Assembly: GCA_945861345.1 (NCBI GenBank)
Contig: CAMATX010000011.1
Location: forward strand, 1-42,195
Source of the DNA: Comamonas sp. lk
GTDB taxonomy: Bacteria; Pseudomonadota; Gammaproteobacteria; Burkholderiales; Burkholderiaceae_C
Direction: 5' to 3'
Length of the DNA: 42,195 nt
Positions 35,745 to 42,195 of the stretch are shown here, piece by piece. The position numbers and the translations under genes were made by a program. Under the pieces are notes generated by a model, which was not told where the DNA came from, did no database searches, and saw only the letters and a program-made list of their open reading frames with translations. How positions within the stretch are numbered: position 1 is the first letter of the stretch; the number at the start of each line of letters is the position of its first letter.

Positions 35745-38700
35745 CCGGGGGCAGCAGTCGCTTGAGGTAGTGGCCGGTAAAGCTATCCGGGTTGGCCGCC
35801 AGGTCTTCGGGCGTGCCGGTGCCGACCACCGTGCCGCCGCCTGAGCCGCCCTCGGGGCCCATGTCGATCAGCCAGTCGGCGGTTTTGATGACGTCCAGGT
35901 TGTGCTCGATCACCACAATGGTGTTGCCCGCGTCGCGCAGCTGGTGCAGCACCTTGAGCAAGAGCGCAATATCGGCAAAGTGCAGCCCGGTGGTGGGCTC
36001 GTCCAGGATGTAGAGCGTGCGCCCGGTGTCGCGCTTGGAGAGTTCGAGCGCCAGCTTGACGCGCTGTGCCTCGCCACCCGAGAGCGTGGTGGCCGACTGG
36101 CCCAGGCGGATGTAGCTCAGGCCCACGTCCATCAGGGTTTGCAGCTTGCGCGCCAGCGTGGGCACGGCCTGGAAAAACTCCAGCGCCGCCTCCACCGTCA
36201 GCTCCAAAATCTGGGCCACGTTTTTGCCTTTGTAGAGCACCTCGAGCGTCTCGCGGTTGTAGCGCTGGCCGGCGCATACGTCGCAGGGCACATACACGTC
36301 GGGCAAAAAGTGCATCTCCACCTTGACCATGCCGTCGCCCTGGCAGGCCTCGCAGCGCCCGCCGCCGCTGCCCGCTGGCACGTTAAAGCTAAAGCGCCCA
36401 GCGCCGTAGCCGCGCTCGCGGGCGGCGGGCACTTCGGCCATCAGCTCGCGGATCGGGGTGAACAGGCCGGTGTAGGTGGCCGGGTTGCTGCGCGGCGTGC
36501 GCCCGATGGGCGACTGGTCCACGTTGATGACTTTGTCAAAGTATTCAATGCCTTCGATGGCCTCGTGCGGCGCCGGCTCTTCGTGGGCGCGGTGGATGGT
36601 GCGCGCCGCCGCCGCGTACAGCGTGTCATTGACCAGCGTGGACTTGCCCGAGCCGGACACACCGGTGACGCAGGTCAGCAGGCCCACGGGGAAGTCCGCG
36701 CTGACGTTTTGGAGGTTGTTACCGCGCGCGCCGACCACGCGCAGCGCTTGCCACTGGCCTTGGGTTTGGCGGTGCTGCGCCTCGCGCTCGGCGCGCCGCT
36801 GCGCTGCCGGGCTGGGTGCGTAGCGGCCGGGGTTTTTGGCCTGGTAGGCGGCTTTCTCCACGCTGGGCAGCCAGGCGCGGCGCTGCGTTGGCACCGCAAT
36901 TTGCAGGGTGCGGGCCAGGTAGCGCCCGGTCAGCGATGCGGGGTTGTCGCGCACCTGGTCAAACGTGCCCTGGGCGATGACCCGTCCGCCGTGGATGCCG
37001 GCGCCCGGGCCCATGTCAATCACATGGTCGGCTGCGCGCATCATGTCCTCGTCGTGCTCGACCACGAGCACGCTGTTGCCGATATCGCGCAAATGCTGCA
37101 ATGTGCCAATCAGCCGGTCGTTGTCGCGCTGGTGCAGGCCGATGCTGGGCTCGTCCAGCACATACATCACGCCGGTTAGGCCCGAGCCGATCTGGCTGGC
37201 CAGGCGGATGCGCTGTGACTCGCCGCCGCTGAGCGTCTCAGCGCTGCGCGACAGGCTGAGGTAGCTCAGGCCCACGTCGTTCAAAAACTGCAGGCGCAGT
37301 CCGATTTCGCGCACCACTTTGGCGGCAATTTCGCCCTTGGCGCCCGCCAAGCGCAGGCTTTGAAAATAGTCTTGCGCCTCGCGCAAGGTGCTGGCGCTGA
37401 TCTCGTAAATCGCGCGCGATTGCTCGCCTTGGCCGATGCGCACATGGCGCGCTTCGGTGCGCAAGCGGGTGCCTTGGCATTCGGGGCAGGGCTGGCTGCT
37501 GCGCATGCGCGACAGGTCCTCACGCACCAGGCTGGACTCGGTCTCGTGGTAGCGCCGTTGCAAGTTGGGGATGATGCCCTCAAAAGGATGTTTTTTGCTG
37601 ACCTTGCGCCCCTGCGAGTTGCCCGACTCGATGATGTAGCTGAACTTGATGTCCTCGCTGCCCGAGCCGTACAGCACCGCCTGCTGCACCGCCTCGGGCA
37701 GGGACTCAAAAGGCGCGTCCACATCAAACTTGTAGTGCTTGGCCAGGCTTTCGAGCATCGAAAAATAATAGCCATTGCGCCGGTCCCAGCCCTTGATAGC
37801 GCCGCTGGCCAGGCTCAGCGAGGGGAAAGCCACCACGCGCGCCACATCAAAAATATCCTGGTGGCCCAGGCCGTCACAGGCGCTGCATGCGCCCACCGGC
37901 GAGTTAAAGGAGAACAGCCGGGGCTCCAACTCGCTGATGCTGTACTGGCATTGGGGGCAGGCGAACTTGGCGTTAAAGCGGTGCTCGGTGCCCGGTGCGT
38001 CCATTTCCAGCGCAATCGCCCGCCCTGCGGCCAGGCGCAGGGCCGCCTCAAAGCTTTCGGCCAGGCGCTGCTGCAGCTCGGGGCGCACTTTGAGTCGGTC
38101 CACCACCACGTCGATGTCGTGCTTTTCGGTTTTCTTGAGCGTGGGCAGCTCGTGGGCCTCGTAAATCGTGCCGTTGATGCGAAAACGCACATAGCCCTGG
38201 GCCTGCATTTGCGCAAAAACATCCAAAAATTCGCCTTTTTTCTCACGCGCCACCGGGGCGAGCACCATCAGCCGGGTGTCCAGGGGCAGGGCCAGTACGG
38301 CGTCGACCATTTGGCTGACGGTTTGCGCCTGCAGCGCCAGGCCGTGGTCCGGGCAATGCGGCGTGCCGGCGCGGGCGAACAAAAGGCGCAAGTAATCGTG
38401 GATTTCGGTCACCGTGCCCACGGTGGAGCGCGGGTTGTGGCTGGTGGCTTTTTGCTCGATGGAGATGGCCGGCGAGAGGCCCTCGATCATGTCCACATCG
38501 GGCTTGTCCATAAGCTGCAAAAACTGGCGCGCATATGTGGACAGGCTTTCCACATAGCGACGCTGGCCCTCGGCGTACAGGGTGTCAAAAGCCAAGCTCG
38601 ATTTGCCCGAGCCGCTCAGCCCGGTAATGACCACCAGCTGGTTGCGCGGAATATCGAGGTCGATATTTTTCAGGTTGTGTGTGCGCGCCCCGCGGATGCT

Positions 38701-38802
38701 GATGCTGGGCTGGCGCAGCCGGTTGCCCAAATAGGCGCCAGCGTCCTCGCCAAGCTCGGCCGACAGATCAAAAGGAGTGTGTGGAGTGTTCAAAGCGTGC
38801 AA
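35728..38802 (-). CDS. uvrA: Excinuclease ABC subunit UvrA
   Basis: DNA-damage-recognition ATPase of nucleotide excision repair, loading UvrB. It is 1024 residues, slightly longer than the E. coli protein (940). It has two ABC cassettes: Walker [20 protein letters not shown] near residue 60 and [19 protein letters not shown] near 715. The zinc fingers are CPQCQYS with CSACDGLG, and RCEACQGDG with [11 protein letters not shown] signature motifs appear as [18 protein letters not shown] and [18 protein letters not shown]. The extra length is partly a charged linker (about residues 655-700) and an N-terminal extension before [14 protein letters not shown]. No LexA box is evident upstream. Confidence 0.97.
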   Translation of the reverse strand: MHALNTPHTPFDLSAELGEDAGAYLGNRLRQPSISIRGARTHNLKNIDLDIPRNQLVVITGLSGSGKSSLAFDTLYAEGQRRYVESLSTYARQFLQLMDKPDVDMIEGLSPAISIEQKATSHNPRSTVGTVTEIHDYLRLLFARAGTPHCPDHGLALQAQTVSQMVDAVLALPLDTRLMVLAPVAREKKGEFLDVFAQMQAQGYVRFRINGTIYEAHELPTLKKTEKHDIDVVVDRLKVRPELQQRLAESFEAALRLAAGRAIALEMDAPGTEHRFNAKFACPQCQYSISELEPRLFSFNSPVGACSACDGLGHQDIFDVARVVAFPSLSLASGAIKGWDRRNGYYFSMLESLAKHYKFDVDAPFESLPEAVQQAVLYGSGSEDIKFSYIIESGNSQGRKVSKKHPFEGIIPNLQRRYHETESSLVREDLSRMRSSQPCPECQGTRLRTEARHVRIGQGEQSRAIYEISASTLREAQDYFQSLRLAGAKGEIAAKVVREIGLRLQFLNDVGLSYLSLSRSAETLSGGESQRIRLASQIGSGLTGVMYVLDEPSIGLHQRDNDRLIGTLQHLRDIGNSVLVVEHDEDMMRAADHVIDMGPGAGIHGGRVIAQGTFDQVRDNPASLTGRYLARTLQIAVPTQRRAWLPSVEKAAYQAKNPGRYAPSPAAQRRAEREAQHRQTQGQWQALRVVGARGNNLQNVSADFPVGLLTCVTGVSGSGKSTLVNDTLYAAAARTIHRAHEEPAPHEAIEGIEYFDKVINVDQSPIGRTPRSNPATYTGLFTPIRELMAEVPAARERGYGAGRFSFNVPAGSGGGRCEACQGDGMVKVEMHFLPDVYVPCDVCAGQRYNRETLEVLYKGKNVAQILELTVEAALEFFQAVPTLARKLQTLMDVGLSYIRLGQSATTLSGGEAQRVKLALELSKRDTGRTLYILDEPTTGLHFADIALLLKVLHQLRDAGNTIVVIEHNLDVIKTADWLIDMGPEGGSGGGTVVGTGTPEDLAANPDSFTGHYLKRLLPPGKQTN

Positions 38803-38898
38803 AGCGGACCAAACCGCGCATTATCGCCAAGACGCATTTCAGGACTGGCCGCCGCGGCGGGCGCCCATTCATGGCGCGCCGCGAACACATGCTTGATG

Positions 38899-38920
38899 TC
38901 TGACAGGCCGCTGTGTCAGA
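38899..38920. promoter_or_regulatory. Perfect 7-bp-arm dyad between uvrA and the phototrophy-side genes
   Basis: TCTGACA (38899-38905) and TGTCAGA (38914-38920) are exact inverted copies around ggccgctg. The dyad lies in the 191-base divergent spacer, 97 bases before uvrA and 74 bases before the likely start of the hydrolase. It fits neither TGT-N12-ACA (PpsR/CrtJ) nor CTG-N10-CAG (LexA). It may be an operator of a dimeric regulator; the function is inferred only from symmetry. Nothing else notable is seen in 38803-38993. Confidence 0.45.
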
Positions 38921-38993
38921 TTATTCGGACGAAAAATACCGTCTCCCATCGAATTGGTTAGTATCCGAGGATGAAAGTCTGCCGCCTCCACCT

Positions 38994-39920
38994 GTGAAAA
39001 CCGCTTTGCTAATTGCTGTGCCGCTGCTCGGCATGGCCTTGTGGGCCCTGTGGACGCCGGACCTGGACCGTGCCACGCTGGAGCGCCAGTATTTGCAGTC
39101 GCCTGGCGACATGGTGCAGGTGCTGGACCAGCCGCTGCATGTGCGCGAAAGCGGCCCCCAAGACGCGCCTGCGGTGCTGCTGATCCACGGTTTTGGCGCC
39201 AGCTTGCATACCTGGGAGCCCTGGGCGCAAACACTATCCCAACACTTGCGCGTGCTGCGCCTTGACTTGCCCGGCAGCGGCCTGAGCCCGCCCGATGTGG
39301 GCAATGACTACAGCGACACCCGCAGCATCGCCCTGATCACCGCCTTGCTCGATGTGCGTGGGCTGCAAAAAGTCAGCCTGCTGGGCCACTCGATTGGCGG
39401 GCGCATCGCCTGGACCTTGGCGGCCACGGCGCCGCAGCGGGTAGACAAACTGGTGCTGCTGGCGCCGGACGGTTTTGCCAGCCCCAGCTTTGAATACGGC
39501 AAACCGGCGCAAGTGCCCGCCGCCATGGGCCTGATGCGTTGGATTGCGCCGCGCTGGTTGCTTCGCATGAACCTGGAGCCGGGCTACTTCCAAGCCCAAG
39601 CCTTGAACGAAGAGAACCTGCGTCGCTACCACGACCTGATGCGCGCGCCTGGCGCCCGCGCTGCGATGCTGGCGCGCTGGCAGCAAACCACCTTGCGAGA
39701 ACCGCAGCCCCTGCTGCAACACATTCAAGCGCCCACGCTGCTGGTCTGGGGCCGCGAGGATGCGATGATCCCCTTTAGCAACGCCACCGACTACCAGCAA
39801 GGCATTGCCGGCAATACACTGCTGGCGCTGGACTCTATGGGTCATTTGGCGATGGAAGAAAACCCGCAGCAGGCCCTGCCCGGTGTGCTGCAATTTTTGA
39901 CGGAGAAGCGCGGTGAGTGA
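38994..39920 (+). CDS. Membrane-anchored alpha/beta hydrolase
   Basis: A 308-residue alpha/beta hydrolase from the GTG at 38994, which begins a signal anchor (ALLIAVPLLGMALWALW); the frame is open back to a GTG at 38913 inside the dyad, which I reject. The oxyanion region is HGFGASLHTWEPW, the nucleophile elbow GHSIGG, the acid REDAMIP and the His SMGHLAMEE, so the catalytic triad is complete. BchO, an alpha/beta hydrolase linked to magnesium chelatase genes, is one candidate, but BchO usually follows bchD and has no anchor; an unrelated esterase or haloalkane-dehalogenase-like enzyme is as likely. Its stop is one base before the LPOR remnant start, so it was probably cotranscribed with it. 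Confidence 0.85.
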   Translation: MKTALLIAVPLLGMALWALWTPDLDRATLERQYLQSPGDMVQVLDQPLHVRESGPQDAPAVLLIHGFGASLHTWEPWAQTLSQHLRVLRLDLPGSGLSPPDVGNDYSDTRSIALITALLDVRGLQKVSLLGHSIGGRIAWTLAATAPQRVDKLVLLAPDGFASPSFEYGKPAQVPAAMGLMRWIAPRWLLRMNLEPGYFQAQALNEENLRRYHDLMRAPGARAAMLARWQQTTLREPQPLLQHIQAPTLLVWGREDAMIPFSNATDYQQGIAGNTLLALDSMGHLAMEENPQQALPGVLQFLTEKRGE

Positions 39921-39921
39921 G

Positions 39922-40303
39922 ATGGCACAACCGACTGTTATCGTGACCGGCGCATCCTCGGGCTTAGGCCTGTATGGGGCGCAAGCGCTGTTGGCGCGCG
40001 GTTGGCATGTAGTGATGGCCTGCCGCGATTTGGACAAGCCCCGGCGCGTCTGCGCGGACCTTGGCATGGCGCCCGCCAATTCCGAAGAATTTGGTGGCAA
40101 AGTGTGGATCCCCGCGCCGGCGAATTTGGGTGACTATGCCGGCCTCAAAGCCGGATTTCGCCACCCGGTGCCCATGATCGACGGCAAGCCTTTGAAGCCG
40201 GGCCACCTTTGCCCAACCCCTGTCCGACCAGGCCAGCAGCCGCGAGCGCGCTATCGTGCTGTGGGAATTGAGTGAACAATTGATAGCCAGCGCCTCGCCC
40301 TAA
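39922..40303 (+). pseudogene. por: Remnant of light-dependent protochlorophyllide reductase (LPOR)
   Basis: Three parts of LPOR, an SDR that reduces protochlorophyllide with NADPH and light, can be read. From the ATG at 39922: (i) about 49 residues with QPTVIVTGASSGLGLYGAQ and GWHVVMACRDLDKPRR; (ii) in the same frame, about 43 residues with ANSEEFGGKVWIPAPANLG and FRHPVPMIDGKPLKPG, the LPOR middle loop; (iii) in another frame, about 32 residues from FAQPLSDQASSRER to LWELSEQLIASASP, ending at the TAA at 40303. About 100 residues are missing between (i) and (ii), and a similar or larger block between (ii) and (iii), including the catalytic YxxxK. The frame of (i) stops at 40275. It cannot be active. 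It lies between the hydrolase and bchI. Deletion sizes are estimates from the family length of about 320. Confidence 0.85.
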
Positions 40304-40341
40304 ATCCCTTTTACTCCTCAAAAACTTTTGCATATCAATCC

Positions 40342-41370
40342 ATGGCTTTGACCTTTCCTTTTTCCGCCATCGTCGGCCAGGACGATATGAAACTGTCCAT
40401 CGTGCTCACCGCCATCGATCCCACGATCGGCGGCGTGCTGGTCTTTGGTGACCGGGGCACTGGCAAGTCCACTGCCGTGCGCGCTTTGGCCGCTTTGCTG
40501 CCCAAGATGCGCGCCGTCACCGGCTGCCGCTACGGCTGCGACCCGGACGCTGCCCGCTGCCCCGACTGCTTGGCTGCTGCCCCTGGCAAAGCCCGCGCCA
40601 GCGCGTTGGTCGGTGTGCCGGTGGTCGATCTACCGCTGGGCGCCACCGAAGACCGCGTGGTCGGCGCGCTGGACTTAGAGCGCGCTTTGTCGCAAGGCGT
40701 CAAGGCTTTTGAACCCGGCCTGCTGGCCCGCGCCAACCGGGGCTATTTGTACATCGACGAAGTCAATTTGCTGGAAGACCATTTGGTGGACTTGCTGATA
40801 GACGTGGCTGCGTCTGGCGAGAACGTGGTCGAGCGCGAAGGCCTGAGCGTGCGCCACCCCGCGCGCTTTGTGCTGATAGGCAGCGGCAACCCCGAAGAAG
40901 GCGAGTTGCGGCCCCAGTTGCTAGACCGTTTCGGCCTATCGGTGGAAGTGAAGACGCCGGGCACTTTGGACGAGCGCGTGGAGGTGGTGAAGCGGCGCGA
41001 TGCCTTTGAACAAGACCCGCAAGCCTTTACCGAGCATTGGAAAAAAGAGGACGACAAAGTGCGCAAAGGCATTGTGGCCGGGCGCAAGCGCCTGGGAGAA
41101 GTGCAAATACCCGATAGCGCCCGCACCTTTGCCGCGCAGCTGTGCATGGCCTTGGGCACCGATGGACTGCGCGGCGACCTGACACTGGTGCGTGCCGCCC
41201 GCGCCCTAGCCGCCTGGCAGGGCGACAAGTCGGTCACGCAAGCGCATTTGCAGCGCGTGGCGCCTGCTGCTTTGCGCCACCGCTTGCGGCGCAATCCGCT
41301 GGACGACGCGGGCTCCTCCACCCGCGTGGAGCGGGCGCTGGCCGAGCTGGCCGCTGCGCCTCAAAAATAA
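40342..41370 (+). CDS. bchI: Magnesium chelatase ATPase subunit BchI
   Basis: AAA+ subunit of magnesium chelatase, which inserts Mg2+ into protoporphyrin IX, the first committed step of bacteriochlorophyll synthesis. It is 342 residues. It begins FPFSAIVGQDDMKLSIVLTA; Walker A is GDRGTGKST (36-44), Walker B YLYIDEVNLL (135-144), and the sensor region is FVLIGSGNPEEGELRPQLLDRFG. Cysteines at 62, 66, 73 and 76 (CRYGCDPDAARCPDC) are those seen in BchI/ChlI proteins, where they are involved in redox control. The C-terminal helical lid (APAALRHRLRRNPLDDAGSS) is complete. It starts 38 bases after the LPOR remnant and precedes bchD by 9 bases. Confidence 0.96.
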   Translation: MALTFPFSAIVGQDDMKLSIVLTAIDPTIGGVLVFGDRGTGKSTAVRALAALLPKMRAVTGCRYGCDPDAARCPDCLAAAPGKARASALVGVPVVDLPLGATEDRVVGALDLERALSQGVKAFEPGLLARANRGYLYIDEVNLLEDHLVDLLIDVAASGENVVEREGLSVRHPARFVLIGSGNPEEGELRPQLLDRFGLSVEVKTPGTLDERVEVVKRRDAFEQDPQAFTEHWKKEDDKVRKGIVAGRKRLGEVQIPDSARTFAAQLCMALGTDGLRGDLTLVRAARALAAWQGDKSVTQAHLQRVAPAALRHRLRRNPLDDAGSSTRVERALAELAAAPQK

Positions 41371-41379
41371 GCCCCAAGC

Positions 41380-42195
41380 ATGCAAGGCGACGCCGCCACG
41401 ATTGCCGCCCTTTTTGCCGTAGACCCGGCCGGCCTGGGCGGCGTGGCTTTGCGCGCACCGGCCTGCGCTGCGCGCGATGATTGGCTTGCGCTGCTGCGCG
41501 CACTTTTGCCATCGAAAAGTCCTTTCAGGCGCGTCCCTTTGAACACCGGCGATACCGCTTTGCTGGGTGGCCTGGACCTGGGCGCCACGCTGCAAGCGGG
41601 CCGTCCGGTGGCGCTGCCAGGCCTCTTTGCGCAGGCCGATGGCGGCGTGCTGCTGCTGGCCATGGCCGAGCGCATGACGGCGGGCGCGGCAGCGCGTTTT
41701 GGCAGCGTGCTCGATAGCGGCCAGGTGCTGCTGCAACGTGACGGCTTGGATAGCGTGCTGCCCGCGCGCTTAGGCCTGGTAGCGCTGGATGAAGGTGCCG
41801 ACGAAGACGAACAACTACCCGCCAGCCTAGCAGAACGCTTGGCTTTTCACATGCGCATAGACGGCCAGGCAGAAGACGAAGAAGGCCCGCTGTGGAGCGC
41901 TGAAGAAGTGCTATTGGCACGCCAGCGCGTGGGGCGGGTGCAGATGGCGGCCGAGTCGGTACAAGCCTTGTGCGCGGCGGCCATGGCGCTGGGTATTGAT
42001 TCGCTGCGGGCCAGCCTGTTTGCGGCGCGCGCAGCCCGCGCAGCGGCCGCGCTGGCCGGGAGCGACACGGTGGAGGAAGAACACATTGCCGTGGCCGCAC
42101 GCCTGGTGCTGGCCCCGCGCGCCACCAGACTGCCCCCCGCGCCCGAGCAGCAGGAACCTGAGCCACCGCAAGAGCAAGCAAGCCCACCCGAGCCA
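41380..42195 (+). CDS. bchD: Magnesium chelatase subunit BchD (3' end outside window)
   Basis: Second AAA+ subunit of magnesium chelatase, forming the BchI-BchD motor with BchH as substrate carrier. The ATG at 41380 (MQGDAATIAALFAVDPAGLGG) is open to the end of the window: 272 codons of an expected 550-600. The visible part is the N-terminal inactive AAA+ domain: RRVPLNTGDTALLGGLDLGATLQAG, GLFAQADGGVLLLAMAERM, the acidic VALDEGADEDEQLPASLAERL, and the helical VQMAAESVQALCAAAMALGIDSLRA. A degraded Walker A is as expected for BchD. The visible sequence ends in the Pro/Glu/Gln-rich linker (from about residue 245) that joins the AAA+ part to the integrin I domain, which must lie downstream. Confidence 0.95.
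   Translation, partial: MQGDAATIAALFAVDPAGLGGVALRAPACAARDDWLALLRALLPSKSPFRRVPLNTGDTALLGGLDLGATLQAGRPVALPGLFAQADGGVLLLAMAERMTAGAAARFGSVLDSGQVLLQRDGLDSVLPARLGLVALDEGADEDEQLPASLAERLAFHMRIDGQAEDEEGPLWSAEEVLLARQRVGRVQMAAESVQALCAAAMALGIDSLRASLFAARAARAAAALAGSDTVEEEHIAVAARLVLAPRATRLPPAPEQQEPEPPQEQASPPEP

Noticed and set aside
38899-38920. PpsR/CrtJ or LexA site in the uvrA-hydrolase spacer.
   Set aside because: The spacing is TGT-N12-TGT or CTG-N14-CAG, not TGT-N12-ACA or CTG-N10-CAG.
38913-38993. Upstream start (GTG at 38913) for the alpha/beta hydrolase.
   Set aside because: It lies inside a symmetric dyad, has no ribosome binding site and adds a hydrophilic stretch before a good signal anchor that begins at the GTG at 38994.
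39922-40275. The 118-codon frame as a functional small SDR.
   Set aside because: It lacks the catalytic YxxxK and the central strands, and the LPOR C-terminal end continues in another frame, so decay explains it better.

Overview
The window is gene-dense chromosomal DNA of high G+C (my estimate is about 64%). It suggests a betaproteobacterium of the Burkholderiales, most like the Comamonadaceae. That assignment is inference from protein flavour and gene order: thiL-pgpA-cinA, tsaB-rimI-udg, pilT-pilU beside yggS, and a short trifunctional-lacking PutA beside an Lrp regulator. The right edge carries magnesium chelatase genes bchI and bchD, so the organism, or its recent ancestor, makes bacteriochlorophyll. 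I see no rRNA, tRNA, CRISPR array, insertion sequence or phage gene, and no gene-free stretch longer than 300 bases.

Layout, left to right. (1) 1-4464: type II secretion genes gspD (5' end outside the window), gspE and gspF. (2) 4476-5684: rpe and apaG, divergent. (3) 5698-11090: thiL, an SRPBCC protein, pgpA, pncC/cinA, a LysE/ArgO exporter, an FMN glutamate-synthase-like protein and a PaaI-type thioesterase, all rightward. (4) 11145-11558: a GFA-family gene with lower G+C, possibly acquired. (5) 11748-13123: rfaE2/hldE2 and a di-iron acyl-ACP-desaturase-like protein, leftward. (6) 13264-19028: a tight rightward run of flavin amine oxidase, DUF1365, cyclopropane-fatty-acid synthase, chalcone-isomerase-like, DUF3833 lipoprotein, SDR and NTF2-like genes. 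It resembles the lipid-modification cluster placed under the singlet-oxygen (ChrR/sigma-E) response in other phototrophs. (7) 19048-23713: GST, purB, rsmI, and yraN-diaA-dolP in the order seen in E. coli. (8) 23752-26946: a 3-hydroxyisobutyrate-dehydrogenase-like gene and the twitching motors pilU and pilT. (9) 27030-33360: yggS, an Lrp regulator divergent from putA, an OmpW porin and a GDSL lipoprotein. (10) 33625-38802: tsaB, rimI, a family 4 uracil-DNA glycosylase, and uvrA. (11) 38994-42195: an alpha/beta hydrolase, the decayed remains of a light-dependent protochlorophyllide reductase (LPOR), bchI and the first 272 codons of bchD.

The most interesting object is the LPOR remnant at 39922-40303. 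Three separate pieces of LPOR can be read, but two internal blocks are missing, including the YxxxK active site, and the last piece is out of frame. LPOR is rare in anoxygenic phototrophs, so a dead copy directly in front of bchID records gain and then loss of light-dependent chlorophyll synthesis. The second is the lipid cluster with a divergent soluble di-iron enzyme and a dyad-rich shared promoter, which may form an uncharacterised membrane-lipid modification system tied to photooxidative stress.
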